IMG/VR virus record: IMGVR_UViG_3300025083_000212
Coordinates: 1-25,184 of that record
From: a virus
Length of the DNA: 25,184 nucleotides
Direction: 5' to 3' (one strand)
The translations under genes were made by a program, and so were the position numbers. Below the pieces are notes generated by a model. The model was not told the origin of the DNA. It ran no database searches and worked only from the letters and a program-made list of their open reading frames with translations. How positions within the stretch are numbered: position 1 is the stretch's first letter; each line of letters starts with the position of its first letter. Positions 14,342 through 22,284 of this stretch are shown piece by piece.

Positions 14342-14349
14342 TATTTATT
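14342..14349 (-). promoter_or_regulatory. T4-like late promoter box (AATAAATA)
   Basis: AATAAATA on the minus strand, one change from consensus, directly abutting the hairpin. T4-like spacing puts the transcription start near 14336, in the loop, so late RNA would lack the CCCCC arm and expose GGGGG. Confidence 0.6.
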
Positions 14350-14752
14350 AGAGATCTCCTTCTACTCGGTTCTCTGAATGATTAACATCAAACTCACCAC
14401 CAGGGTAACGAGCCATCAGTTTGTGAACGTTCATCTCAATAACTTCATCGAGAGAAACATTCAGACCCATACATGCTTGAGCGACATACCACATGATGTC
14501 TCCAAGTTCACGTTTGAGATGAAACAGATTTTCATCATTGACAGGTTTACCTTGGAAGATAATCTTCTTAACGATCTCAGTAAACTCACCTGCCTCAGCA
14601 GACATTCCTACAGCAGCAGTAAGTAATCTCTCACTAGGAAACTCTTGTCCTTCTAGTTCTTGAAGACGATAGACAAATGCCTCAAAGTCTTTGCTTTGTT
14701 CTGATGTAACAGCATCAACGAACTCAAGATATGCTTTGGTGTTTACAGTCAT
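14348..14752 (-). CDS. mazG: MazG-type nucleotide pyrophosphohydrolase, 134 aa
   Basis: MazG proteins hydrolyse nucleoside triphosphates to monophosphates; in marine phages they may recycle host nucleotides. The four-helix signature is present: GMSAEAGEFTEIVKKI (Glu53, Glu56) and later RELGDIMWYV (Glu82, Asp85), the Mg-binding acidic residues. The 134-residue length fits the single-domain phage form rather than the double-domain bacterial enzyme. It is the last gene of the gp43-uvsX-gp41 unit, three bases after the helicase stop, and the terminator hairpin follows at once. Substrate preference (dGTP/dCTP type or (p)ppGpp) cannot be read from the sequence. Confidence 0.92.
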   Translation of the reverse strand: MTVNTKAYLEFVDAVTSEQSKDFEAFVYRLQELEGQEFPSERLLTAAVGMSAEAGEFTEIVKKIIFQGKPVNDENLFHLKRELGDIMWYVAQACMGLNVSLDEVIEMNVHKLMARYPGGEFDVNHSENRVEGDL

Positions 14753-14755
14753 AGA

Positions 14756-16144
14756 TTAAAATTTAAATTCAGTTAACTTTGCCATAGATGATTTACTTTG
14801 AGACTTGGCAATCTCCTCAAAGTCATACTGCTCCTGCCCTGAGTCAACAATGTCAACCTGAGCGGATTCCTCTACATCATACAACCTCATCTTTGATCTG
14901 TCAATACCGATAACAAATCTTTTATACGATGTGGTATCGTTATAACGATTCTTGAGTTGCTTGATCATGAGTTGATTGATGCCTTCAAGTTCTTCTGTAC
15001 TGATAAGAGCAAACATAAAGTCTGCAGTAGCAGGTAGTCCAAAAGACTCAGAGGTATCAGTAAGATCAATGTCACTAGAACCATACCCAGAACGAGTAGT
15101 CTGAGTAGCCGAAACAATAGGGACGTTATGTTCGCCAGCAAGTCCGCGAAGTTCTTCTGCAATCGCTTTAATGTTAGTATAAGAATTTACAAGTGCTCCT
15201 TTATATCGTGATGACGCACAGATGTTCAGATAATCAATAAAGATGATGTCTGGTTTAAAACTTTTCTTGAGTGCAAGTTCATTCAGGAGTGCCTTGAAGT
15301 GTCCGCTATGTGCTGACGCTGTAGGATACTCTTTAATAATAAGTTTACCGTTAGTCTTCTGTGCTAATCTATTTACTTTGGAAGTGAAGATTTGTTCCGG
15401 CAGTTCTTCAATGTCCTTGATATTGACGTTGAGAAGATTTGCGTCAATGCGTTCAGCGATCTTCTCTTCTGCCATCTCCAATGTGATGTAGAGGACATTT
15501 TTACTCTGAAGTAATGACGCAGCGGCCATGTGACACATAAACAATGATTTGCCCACCCCAGTACCAGCAAGTGCGATGTTGAGAGTTTTGTTAGAAATAC
15601 CACCCTTCGTAATTTTATTGAAGAGAGACAGATCGAACGGGATTTTGTTTTCATGTCTATGATAGAACTCGTAACGACTTTCATAATCTTCTATGTAGTC
15701 ATGTCCGATGTGCTCGTCAAATGAAACACCTAATGCTTCCTGAAGAATTGATGGGATAGCATCCTCACTTCTCTTCTCATCCTTACCATCAGCAATCTTA
15801 ACACTCTCCAGTAATGCCAAGTAAACTGCACGTTGCTTACACCATTTCTCTGTAGTGTCAAGGATCCAACGATCATCAACTTCAGTGTTATCAATGTCAG
15901 CAATCTTTACTTGCAGTTCCTTATAAGAATCTTCATTCAGATCCTTACGATTATCAACCTCAATAGAAAGTACTTCTTTAGTAGGTGGTTGACCATAGTT
16001 AACCACAAAATCATTAATGATATCAAACAGAATTTTATCAGAGTACTGAATAAAATATTCTGGTTTCACGTAAGGAATAACCTTACGCATATAACTCTCG
16101 TTAGTAACGAGATTTTTCAGGATAGTGCTTTCAATTACTTCCAT
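14756..16144 (-). CDS. 41: Replicative DNA helicase, T4 gp41-like
   Basis: A DnaB-family hexameric helicase that unwinds the fork and loads primase gp61. The Walker A motif is AGTGVGKS (about residues 193-200), Walker B is in KPDIIFIDYLNIC, and VPIVSATQTTRSG is the sensor-like motif H3. The N-terminal 150 residues are helical, as in DnaB/gp41. I start at ATG 16144 ([13 protein letters not shown]), which shares one base with the uvsX stop; an ATG at 16177 would add 11 residues and a 34-base overlap. Length 462 aa compares with 475 in T4. Confidence 0.95.
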   Translation of the reverse strand: MEVIESTILKNLVTNESYMRKVIPYVKPEYFIQYSDKILFDIINDFVVNYGQPPTKEVLSIEVDNRKDLNEDSYKELQVKIADIDNTEVDDRWILDTTEKWCKQRAVYLALLESVKIADGKDEKRSEDAIPSILQEALGVSFDEHIGHDYIEDYESRYEFYHRHENKIPFDLSLFNKITKGGISNKTLNIALAGTGVGKSLFMCHMAAASLLQSKNVLYITLEMAEEKIAERIDANLLNVNIKDIEELPEQIFTSKVNRLAQKTNGKLIIKEYPTASAHSGHFKALLNELALKKSFKPDIIFIDYLNICASSRYKGALVNSYTNIKAIAEELRGLAGEHNVPIVSATQTTRSGYGSSDIDLTDTSESFGLPATADFMFALISTEELEGINQLMIKQLKNRYNDTTSYKRFVIGIDRSKMRLYDVEESAQVDIVDSGQEQYDFEEIAKSQSKSSMAKLTEFKF

Positions 16145-17157
16145 CAAGATCCATAGCAGAATTCTTTCTTGGCACATTCGTCAAGTGCTTGGAGGATTTC
16201 TTCAGTGAAGAACTTCTCAGGATCCTTGTAGATAGCAGAAGGATATACATTCCCATGCTCAGTCTTAACACGGTTACCCACACGCTCAAAGACTCCGTGC
16301 TGTTGACCCAGCTCCAATAGTCCATAATACTTGTCAAGTCCACGTTCGTCAAAGAATAACCTCGTTTCTACAATAGAATTTTCTTTAGTAAAGCGAGACT
16401 TATGTGCCTTCACTTTAATGATATTACCAACCTGCTCAGTACCATCCTTCTCCTTCTTTTTGGTGAGGAATAAAATACTAGAAGCAGCATACTTGAGACC
16501 AGTACCACCACCCATTTCCTTGGTAGGAACATAAGCACCAACAACTTCATAGGTGTGGTTAGTAACAATCAAAGGAATGCCTGCCTGACCCAACTTCAGT
16601 GACAAGATTCTAAAGATAGATTTAATCACCTGAGCGCGGGTCATGTCGCGGGTCTCCTTACCATCAGATGCATCAGCAACTTCCTTAGAGGTTGATAGCA
16701 TACCCAAAGAGTCTAGCACAAATAAAAGCGGTGGGCGATCCTCTTTCTTAAGTTTATTGTACTCGTCAACGATCTTAATACTTTGAGTACGAAACTCCTG
16801 AACTGTAGTTACAGGGACAAGACCCACCCTAGTAACATCAATATCACGACTGCTCATCATGCTCTTAGAGATAGCAGATTCAGACTCAAAATAAATTACT
16901 TGACCATTAGAGTTTTGTGCCAGAAAGTTCTTTACGATTGACAGTGCGAAGAAAGTTTTTCCTGTGCTTGATTCTCCTGCAAGAGCGGTGACTTTGTTTG
17001 ATGGGAGACCACCAAAAATGCTCCCAGACACAAGACCATTGAGGATGTAAGAGCCAGTGTCCACAAAAGTGTCACAATCTCCTGCGGCGATGCCTTCATC
17101 AACAATTGACGCAAATTCATTATCTAACTCCTTGATAACGTTGTTTAAAAATGACAT
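16144..17157 (-). CDS. uvsX: UvsX, RecA-like recombinase
   Basis: UvsX forms filaments on single-stranded DNA and drives strand exchange for recombination-dependent replication. Walker A is [13 protein letters not shown] (residues 58-70), Walker B is [11 protein letters not shown], and the L2-adjacent [16 protein letters not shown] matches the RecA/UvsX core. Length 337 aa is shorter than T4 UvsX (391) but usual for marine T4-like phages. It begins five bases after gp43 and its stop overlaps the gp41 start. Confidence 0.96.
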   Translation of the reverse strand: MSFLNNVIKELDNEFASIVDEGIAAGDCDTFVDTGSYILNGLVSGSIFGGLPSNKVTALAGESSTGKTFFALSIVKNFLAQNSNGQVIYFESESAISKSMMSSRDIDVTRVGLVPVTTVQEFRTQSIKIVDEYNKLKKEDRPPLLFVLDSLGMLSTSKEVADASDGKETRDMTRAQVIKSIFRILSLKLGQAGIPLIVTNHTYEVVGAYVPTKEMGGGTGLKYAASSILFLTKKKEKDGTEQVGNIIKVKAHKSRFTKENSIVETRLFFDERGLDKYYGLLELGQQHGVFERVGNRVKTEHGNVYPSAIYKDPEKFFTEEILQALDECAKKEFCYGS

Positions 17158-17162
17158 AATAA

Positions 17163-19655
17163 TTACGAAAAGAAACTACTTAATGAGCCGGTGCGCTCAT
17201 GCTTCCATCCAATACATTCTATCACAGATTTGAGAGGTTCCAAGAAGGACTTCTCAAATTGCATCTGATGATTGATGTACTGATCTAACTTAAATTCTTT
17301 AGGAAGCGTGTTAAAGAATGAGATAATGTTCTGACCGATAGGGTTTGGTGTTTTGAGGTAAATGAATTTTACCTTTTCCCCTTCTTGGATAAGAGGAAAC
17401 TTATTAGTAATTTTATACTGCTTGAGATAGTGATTATACAATAATGCACCTCGGACAGCAATAGGTGTACCCTTCTTATAAATCTCCGAATAACTCCGGT
17501 ACTTTTCAAGACCATTACATCCTCGGGGGAATGCAATATCTATGTAACTTTGCTGATGTGTCTCACGTTTGATGTCACTGATATAATCAATCATGTCATC
17601 ATTAGTTCCTTTAATCATAATCTTATATGCTTTCAGAAGTTTGTCTCTGAAATATGCAGGTGTAGATGAACGTTGCGTCTCCAGTCCCATGATCTTCATC
17701 TTAGGTTCCTTATAACGAACACCCTCACTGTCCCATACATTAAGAATATATCTTTTCTTAGCAGTCCAGATGCCACGATTAGCGATGTTCTCGCGTTTCA
17801 TTACCATCTTCTGCTGGTATGCATTTACATACGTCGCCAGTTCTTGGTAGCAACTTTCAATATAAGTTTCAAGTTCCACCTTACAGATCTTATCAAGGAA
17901 GTTAACAACCTTCTCATCAGACGGCGTTCCTCCTTTGAATACGTTCTTAACAAGATCGCCCAGATCAAGATAAATGGAGTCAGTGTCCACAGCAATGACA
18001 TAATCTTTATCATCCGATTTTAGAATTTTATTAAGATACTCATTCATCTTGTTCTCAATCCATCTGATCGAGAGTTGTCCTGAAAGAGTAATTGCTTCAG
18101 CGTTCTCTAGTCGGAAGTACCTGAAGTATTCGTTACCAATAGCACCATAAGCAGAGTTCAGTTGGATCTTACGTGCCATCTGAATGTTATTGTACTTAGC
18201 AATATCCTTAACAAGTTGAGGATTTTTAGTATTCTCATACTCTTGCTTGGCAGCAAGCATCTTCTTCTTGTAAATTGTACGCTCAGTATAAATCTTTTCC
18301 ATCAACTTAGGAAGGAAACCCTGCTTCTTAGTAGTAAACAACGTTCCGTTAGGACACATAGTAACGCCGTCTAGGGTGCTTGTATCAATCTCACGGTTTA
18401 GTAGTTTGTCTACATTAATACCGCTCACACGGTCATCCAGAAGGGTCTCAGGAGAGATATTATACTGCATGATGAGGTGTGGATACAATGAGTTAAGGTC
18501 AAAGTTAACTACCCAATCATAAATGCCAGGTTTAGGTTCTTTCACATAAGCACCAGCATACTGCTGATCTTTAGTACTCTCAGTCTTAGGAGGAATAATA
18601 ATATTTTCCTGAGTGAGAGCATCATAGATGATACTATCCCACATACGAACCTGATAGAATACATCCTCAAAGTTTACCTTGGCATCATATGCCATAGTAA
18701 CAGCGAGTTCAATCAGTTTCATCTTATCTTCCAGCATGTCTACAAGTTCAACGTCATGGATGTTGTACTCAATAAACTTCTGCCAATCACTACGATAGAA
18801 GTCCTGAAAGTTCTCGAACTCAGAGTGATCGAGTTTCTTCTGTCCTAGTTCCACAAAAGCAATGTGGTCTAAACGATAAGATTCTTGATTGGTGTAAGTA
18901 AATTTTTGATAGAGATCATAATAGTCAAGGGTAGCAACACCGATGATATCATAATAGATCTTCTCCTGACCCTTCACAAACAACTTACGTTCACGAACAG
19001 AGTTCCATGGCGACATAGATCTCATATGCTTGATACTTAGCATACGATCAATGCGACGGCAGATGAATGGCATATCAAAGAACTTGACATTCCACCCAGT
19101 GATTACATCAGGAGTTTTCTGCACCCAATACTCTAGGAACTTAAGAAGAAGTTCACGTTCATTCTGACAATAAACATAATGAACATCATCACGGGAGTTT
19201 CTAAACTCACCGCAACCCCAAGTAATAATCTTCTTACTAGTAAAGTCTTTTACAGTAATGCAAAGAATTTCTTCCCGTGCTTCCTCAACACTAGGAAATC
19301 CATTCTCAGATGTAGTCTCAATATCAAGAGACATGATATTAAGTTGACTGAAATCATAGTCAACTTCTTTAGGATACTTACTCAGGATATACTGATATAA
19401 GTATTTGGTATTGCCGTAGATAGTAAAGTTATCTACTGCCTCATAAGTATTAACAAACTCTTTAGCATCTTTAATGCCGCCAAAATGAACGGGTTCTACA
19501 CAGTTGCCCTCAAGAGTTTTATATTTGGTCTGATTTTTTGATGAGACATAAAGAGTTGGAGAGAAGTCTTCACGACGCTCAATCCTTTCACCCCCGCTAA
19601 AACCACGATACAAAACTGTATCATTGATGATAGCAACATTAGTATAGAAATCCAT
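17163..19655 (-). CDS. 43: DNA polymerase, family B, T4 gp43-like
   Basis: Replicative polymerase with 3'-5' proofreading. Exonuclease motifs: [11 protein letters not shown] (about Asp111/Glu113), NVKFFDMPF and [10 protein letters not shown]. Polymerase motifs: [10 protein letters not shown] (about Asp386); [24 protein letters not shown] (about 557-559). The C-terminus ends GSLSSFFS, resembling the short clamp-binding tail of T4 gp43. Length 830 aa versus 898 in T4. I use ATG 19655, which shares a base with the upstream stop (TGATG); a TTG one codon earlier is less likely. It is read from the early promoter before the Sm-like genes. Confidence 0.98.
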   Translation of the reverse strand: MDFYTNVAIINDTVLYRGFSGGERIERREDFSPTLYVSSKNQTKYKTLEGNCVEPVHFGGIKDAKEFVNTYEAVDNFTIYGNTKYLYQYILSKYPKEVDYDFSQLNIMSLDIETTSENGFPSVEEAREEILCITVKDFTSKKIITWGCGEFRNSRDDVHYVYCQNERELLLKFLEYWVQKTPDVITGWNVKFFDMPFICRRIDRMLSIKHMRSMSPWNSVRERKLFVKGQEKIYYDIIGVATLDYYDLYQKFTYTNQESYRLDHIAFVELGQKKLDHSEFENFQDFYRSDWQKFIEYNIHDVELVDMLEDKMKLIELAVTMAYDAKVNFEDVFYQVRMWDSIIYDALTQENIIIPPKTESTKDQQYAGAYVKEPKPGIYDWVVNFDLNSLYPHLIMQYNISPETLLDDRVSGINVDKLLNREIDTSTLDGVTMCPNGTLFTTKKQGFLPKLMEKIYTERTIYKKKMLAAKQEYENTKNPQLVKDIAKYNNIQMARKIQLNSAYGAIGNEYFRYFRLENAEAITLSGQLSIRWIENKMNEYLNKILKSDDKDYVIAVDTDSIYLDLGDLVKNVFKGGTPSDEKVVNFLDKICKVELETYIESCYQELATYVNAYQQKMVMKRENIANRGIWTAKKRYILNVWDSEGVRYKEPKMKIMGLETQRSSTPAYFRDKLLKAYKIMIKGTNDDMIDYISDIKRETHQQSYIDIAFPRGCNGLEKYRSYSEIYKKGTPIAVRGALLYNHYLKQYKITNKFPLIQEGEKVKFIYLKTPNPIGQNIISFFNTLPKEFKLDQYINHQMQFEKSFLEPLKSVIECIGWKHERTGSLSSFFS

Positions 19656-19906
19656 CAAGCAATAGCATCACGATATAATTTTAGCAGACTATCCATAGGA
19701 TCCACGATAGTAATAATATCACTAGACCTAATAGGAATCTGTTTTTGATATGAATATGGAACAAAATTTTCCATAATAAAATCTGGAATAAATCCAATCA
19801 CCACTTTAGGGTTGATGAGGATGCAATCAGCATCTTCTTCTGGACGTTCTTCAATCTCCGAGATCAGATATTGACCCGTCTTCAGCAATAGAACTTTTAC
19901 TGTCAT
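19655..19906 (-). CDS. Sm-like small protein, second of a tandem pair, 83 aa
   Basis: The start ATG 19906 has AGGAG six bases upstream; a GTG one codon earlier is less likely. The product begins VKVLLLKTGQYLISEI, continues INPKVVIGFIPDFI and ends ITIVDPMDSLLKLY. This matches the preceding gene in order and spacing, so the two are paralogues. The short strands and the LLKTG turn resemble an Sm/Lsm barrel. I recall a published crystal structure of an Sm-like protein of putative cyanophage origin, which would fit this family. If so, an RNA-binding ring next to gp43 is plausible. The gene overlaps its paralogue by 56 bases and shares one base with gp43. Confidence 0.7.
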   Translation of the reverse strand: MTVKVLLLKTGQYLISEIEERPEEDADCILINPKVVIGFIPDFIMENFVPYSYQKQIPIRSSDIITIVDPMDSLLKLYRDAIA

Positions 19907-20213
19907 CACGAACTCCTATGTTTTTAATGTAACTTTCTTTGATATTATCTTGGGGGTCGCAAATGGTAACTACCCAATCTTTATTGACAAAATACTCTTC
20001 TGATTTAGAAGTAGCGAGCCATGGAACGAAACTTAAAACACTGTCTGGTGATTCATTAGCACCCTCAGTGAGAACGCCCTGTTGAACTACAGTAACACGT
20101 ACAGGTTTAATCATGACAAATTCCATAAGTTCCTGAGTTTCGCGATCAATGATCTCACGAAAATCACAAACTATTTCCTCCCCAGATTTGAGGAGAACTA
20201 ATTGAACGGACAT
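19851..20213 (-). CDS. Sm-like protein, first of a tandem pair, 120 aa
   Basis: The N-terminal part reads VQLVLLKSGEEIVCDFREI, then FVMIKPVRVTVV. After an insertion relative to its paralogue come LSFVPWLATSKSEEYF and VVTICDPQDNIKESY. The last 20 residues are a charged, Ser/Asp-rich tail that overlaps the next gene. The first two strands look like the Sm1 part of an Lsm fold. A sigma70-type promoter (20236-20264) and an AGGAG site three bases before the ATG make it the first gene of the polymerase operon. Function unknown; RNA binding is inference. Confidence 0.7.
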   Translation of the reverse strand: MSVQLVLLKSGEEIVCDFREIIDRETQELMEFVMIKPVRVTVVQQGVLTEGANESPDSVLSFVPWLATSKSEEYFVNKDWVVTICDPQDNIKESYIKNIGVRDDSKSSIAEDGSISDLGD

Positions 20214-20235
20214 AAACTCCTAGAATTCAACCCTC

Positions 20236-20264
20236 ATCATAGCATGAGGTCATCTGATTGACAA
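20236..20264 (-). promoter_or_regulatory. Sigma70-type early promoter for the Sm-like/gp43/uvsX/gp41/mazG unit
   Basis: On the minus strand TTGTCA (20264-20259) and TATGAT (20241-20236) are 17 bases apart, each five of six to consensus. Transcription would start near 20229, leaving a leader of about 15 bases with AGGAG before the ATG at 20213. Confidence 0.65.
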
Positions 20265-20960
20265 GCTGGTAACCTTAAGATTTCTTAGATGTGCTGACAT
20301 CTTATCCAGATACCCACGGTTGCGTAGCTCCTTAAACACAAGGTTTTCCACAGCAAACTCGCCGCCACGTTGGATAGCAGATGATCTCATGTCACGCAGT
20401 TTCTCTTTGAGTTTTTCAAATGCATCACGATCATCTGCTCTGTTATCAATCAGGAAATCAATTTTCTCCATGTAGTGCCTCACCTTATTGATGATATTAG
20501 GATCTGAAAGATCTACTTCCTGATATGTGGGACGACGCAACCACAAACTATTCATAAGGGAAAAAACTCCCTGACCGGAAGGGGTTTGATCTCTTCGATC
20601 TTGGGCATAGAGTTCAACGTCGTGTCCATAAATCTGAATATCATGGGTGAGAGCCCATAATTGTTTCTTGTCTCGTAAGTAATCATCAATGAGATCAGGA
20701 CAATCGGCAATATCCTCCTTGGAGACAATAAGATGAAGGTCCAAGTCAGAATACTTAGTATAATTGTAATTGGCATTACCGCCCACTAGCACTACATCGA
20801 TTATAGCACTGTTAGGAATATTTGCAAACTCCGCCCACTCTTCTGCAATACGAACTAGTCCCTGCCTGACTTCAGGTTTCATTGCTTCACCAACCCAGAT
20901 CTTAGGATTTAATTGCTGGTTATATCGGAGAGTAAGTTTTAAATCCCTATATGTTTTCAT
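20250..20960 (-). CDS. Nucleotidyltransferase-fold protein, 236 aa
   Basis: Residues 56-79 carry DVVLVGGNANYNYTKYSDLD and then LHLIV. This is the GG...SDxD signature of the polymerase-beta/MNT nucleotidyltransferase superfamily, with catalytic Asp72 and Asp74. A third acidic residue fits at Asp114 or Glu116 in GHDVELYAQD. The C-terminal half is helical and charged (FEKLKEKLRDMRSS). Relatives modify RNA, proteins or small molecules, including antibiotic- and AMP-transferases and toxin-antitoxin components; the substrate cannot be read here. It stands alone behind a TATAAATA late promoter with a very short leader and no clear ribosome-binding site, so it is probably late. Confidence 0.75.
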   Translation of the reverse strand: MKTYRDLKLTLRYNQQLNPKIWVGEAMKPEVRQGLVRIAEEWAEFANIPNSAIIDVVLVGGNANYNYTKYSDLDLHLIVSKEDIADCPDLIDDYLRDKKQLWALTHDIQIYGHDVELYAQDRRDQTPSGQGVFSLMNSLWLRRPTYQEVDLSDPNIINKVRHYMEKIDFLIDNRADDRDAFEKLKEKLRDMRSSAIQRGGEFAVENLVFKELRNRGYLDKMSAHLRNLKVTSLSIR

Positions 20961-20978
20961 CAGGACAGACTTTAATTA

Positions 20979-20986
20979 TATTTATA
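20979..20986 (-). promoter_or_regulatory. T4-like late promoter (TATAAATA)
   Basis: Exact TATAAATA on the minus strand, 18 bases before the nucleotidyltransferase ATG. It begins six bases after the T-run of the upstream terminator. Expected start near 20973 gives a leader of about 12 bases. Confidence 0.75.
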
Positions 20987-20992
20987 AGCAAG

Positions 20993-21028
20993 AAAAAAGA
21001 GGGTTACCTGACTGTGACCAGGGCCCTC
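20993..21028 (-). terminator. Rho-independent terminator
   Basis: On the minus strand GAGGG...CCCTC (21028-20999) encloses an inner CCTG...CAGG pair, followed by six T (20998-20993). It closes the petF unit 24 bases after the stop of the 70-residue gene. Confidence 0.75.
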
Positions 21029-21052
21029 TGCGACGACGATATTCAATTCTAT

Positions 21053-21265
21053 TTAGGTAAAGTACTTATCAAGAACTTCATTACGTTCTTCTTCATGTGC
21101 GATGATATCAAGTTGATCTTGAATGGCAGCAAGAACATCAGGATGTTCACCAATACCAACAGGGTTCTCTAGATAGACTTCAATGTTTGCTTTTGCTTTA
21201 GCAATGTTACCATTAGCATCAGCACGGAGTGCATCTAGAATTTTAAAACGAAGTGTATCAGTCAT
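21053..21265 (-). CDS. Conserved hypothetical protein, 70 aa
   Basis: A small helical protein (MTDTLRFKILDALRADANGN, then NPVGIGEHPDVLAAIQDQLD). I recall very similar proteins in many T4-like cyanophages, always without a function. The start shares one base with the stop of the 23-residue microprotein (TAATG at 21265), so translation is coupled through petF, microprotein and this gene. A terminator follows. Confidence 0.8.
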   Translation of the reverse strand: MTDTLRFKILDALRADANGNIAKAKANIEVYLENPVGIGEHPDVLAAIQDQLDIIAHEEERNEVLDKYFT

Positions 21266-21336
21266 TATTTTTTAGGAGTAAGTTTATATGCACCGAAAAT
21301 AGCGCCTGTGATAAGGGCAATCATTAAAACTTCCAT
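21265..21336 (-). CDS. Membrane microprotein, 23 aa
   Basis: A 23-codon frame fits exactly between petF and the 70-residue gene, sharing one base with each neighbour (TGATG at 21336, TAATG at 21265). It begins [18 protein letters not shown] and ends in LTPKK: one short membrane span with a Lys-bearing tail. The precise stop-start linkage on both sides is the main evidence that it is translated. Function unknown; a small membrane partner of ferredoxin-dependent electron transfer is speculation. Confidence 0.65.
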   Translation of the reverse strand: MEVLMIALITGAIFGAYKLTPKK

Positions 21337-21626
21337 CAGTAAAGTTCCTCTTCCTTTTCAGTCAGGATAACCAAGTCTGATGTTGGATACGAAACACAGG
21401 TAAGTAAAAATCCTGCCTCAAGTTGATCGTCATCAAGGAAAGATTGATCGCTTTGATCGACCGTTCCCTCTACGATTTTTCCAGCACAAGTAGAACAAGC
21501 ACCAGCACGACAGGAGTATGGAAGATCTACTCCTGCTTCTTCAGCGGCATCAAGAATATACTGATCGCTCTCACATTGAATAGTGTGATCACCCTCAGTG
21601 GTCTTGAGGGTAATGGTGTAGGACAT
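21336..21626 (-). CDS. petF: Plant-type [2Fe-2S] ferredoxin, 96 aa
   Basis: A soluble electron carrier. The iron-sulfur ligands are Cys39, Cys44, Cys47 and Cys77 in [13 protein letters not shown] and LLTCVSYP, the exact plant/cyanobacterial ferredoxin pattern; length is also typical. In a cyanobacterial host it would take electrons from photosystem I and could feed phage-used reductases such as bilin or nucleotide-reducing systems. It is the first gene of an early-type unit with a sigma70-like promoter 29 bases upstream. The ribosome-binding site is weak (AAGAAAG). Confidence 0.95.
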   Translation of the reverse strand: MSYTITLKTTEGDHTIQCESDQYILDAAEEAGVDLPYSCRAGACSTCAGKIVEGTVDQSDQSFLDDDQLEAGFLLTCVSYPTSDLVILTEKEEELY

Positions 21627-21654
21627 TTACTTTCTTGTAGTTGACATGGTATAT

Positions 21655-21682
21655 ATTATACCACACTTCATACAATTATCAA
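21655..21682 (-). promoter_or_regulatory. Sigma70-type early promoter for petF
   Basis: On the minus strand TTGATA (21682-21677) and a perfect TATAAT (21660-21655) are 16 bases apart. Transcription would start near 21648. It overlaps the last codons of hsp20. Confidence 0.65.
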
Positions 21683-22119
21683 TCGCCTGTCAACTCATAT
21701 GTTTTCTTTTTCTGATGATCAGGAATAATTCTCTTTAATCTAATTGTGAGAAGACCGTTGGTTAGGTCAACACTTCGGACCTCAACATCATCAGCAATAG
21801 TTCTACTCCAGGTAAATGCACGACGTGCAATTCCTCTTTGTAGATACTCATGATCTGATTCAGAATCTCCAGGTTTAGTGCATTGAACAAATAATTTATT
21901 TGATTCTGTCTCAACTTTAATATCTTCTTTAGTGTAACCAGCAAGTGCTAGTTCTAATCTGAAATCAATACTAGATTCTTTGACAAGATTATGTGGTGGA
22001 TAATTTGCATTTGATTCATGGACTGTAGCAAATCTACGAATCCATTCATCCATACCAATACCAAATCTTGATGCATCATTCAATAGCGCATCAATATCCG
22101 CAATGTTATACTTAACCAT
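21679..22119 (-). CDS. hsp20: Small heat-shock protein, Hsp20 family
   Basis: An ATP-independent chaperone that holds unfolding proteins. The alpha-crystallin domain covers about residues 45-140: IDFRLELALAGYTKEDIKVE near its start, RGIARRAFTWSRTIADDVEV in the middle, and NGLLTIRLKRIIP at the end, including the conserved GxLTIxL signature. Length 146 aa is typical of phage Hsp20. AAGGAG lies eight bases before the ATG. A CATAAATA late-type box upstream suggests late expression, perhaps for virion assembly. Confidence 0.93.
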   Translation of the reverse strand: MVKYNIADIDALLNDASRFGIGMDEWIRRFATVHESNANYPPHNLVKESSIDFRLELALAGYTKEDIKVETESNKLFVQCTKPGDSESDHEYLQRGIARRAFTWSRTIADDVEVRSVDLTNGLLTIRLKRIIPDHQKKKTYELTGD

Positions 22120-22152
22120 TATAGTAGCTCCTTAAAAAGCGAGTTTGTGTTG

Positions 22153-22175
22153 TGTGGACCCCTAAGGCATCCACA
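22153..22175 (-). other. Hairpin in the hsp20 leader
   Basis: Inverted repeat TGTGGA...TCCACA with an 11-base loop on the minus strand. The predicted late start (near 22172) falls inside its 5' arm, so the full hairpin would form only in read-through RNA. It does not cover the ribosome-binding site at 22128-22133. Confidence 0.35.
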
Positions 22176-22177
22176 AA

Positions 22178-22185
22178 TATTTATG
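22178..22185 (-). promoter_or_regulatory. T4-like late promoter box (CATAAATA) for hsp20
   Basis: CATAAATA on the minus strand, one change from consensus, seven bases after the T-run of the regA terminator and about 58 bases before the hsp20 ATG. Confidence 0.6.
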
Positions 22186-22192
22186 ACACAAC

Positions 22193-22225
22193 AAAAAAAG
22201 CAGATACAGTATAAACCGTATCTGC
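22193..22225 (-). terminator. Rho-independent terminator after regA
   Basis: On the minus strand GCAGATAC and GTATCTGC (22225-22200) form an eight-base stem with a ten-base loop, followed by seven T (22199-22193). It closes the gp62-regA unit. Confidence 0.85.
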
Positions 22226-22276
22226 CTATAAGGGTTTCCGACTTTTGTAGAGACCGCACGAAAAGAGTCTCAAGTC

Positions 22277-22284
22277 TATTTATG
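22277..22284 (-). promoter_or_regulatory. Late-type box (CATAAATA) overlapping the regA stop
   Basis: CATAAATA on the minus strand spans the regA stop codon. The regA terminator lies between it and hsp20, so from here only a transcript of about 80 bases would be made. Chance similarity is possible. Confidence 0.3.

Noticed and set aside
16144-16177. Longer gp41 start at 16177
   Set aside because: It adds 11 residues and a 34-base overlap with uvsX; the ATG at 16144 has the usual one-base stop-start overlap.
21641-21660. TTGACA near a TATATT on the plus strand
   Set aside because: The two boxes are only a few bases apart and no gene lies downstream on the plus strand.
21655-21693. A TTGACA further upstream as -35 for the petF promoter
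   Set aside because: It is 27 bases from TATAAT, too far; TTGATA at 16 bases fits.
22120-22279. tRNA or small gene in the regA-hsp20 gap
   Set aside because: No cloverleaf pairing or credible frame; the gap is explained by a terminator, a promoter and a leader.
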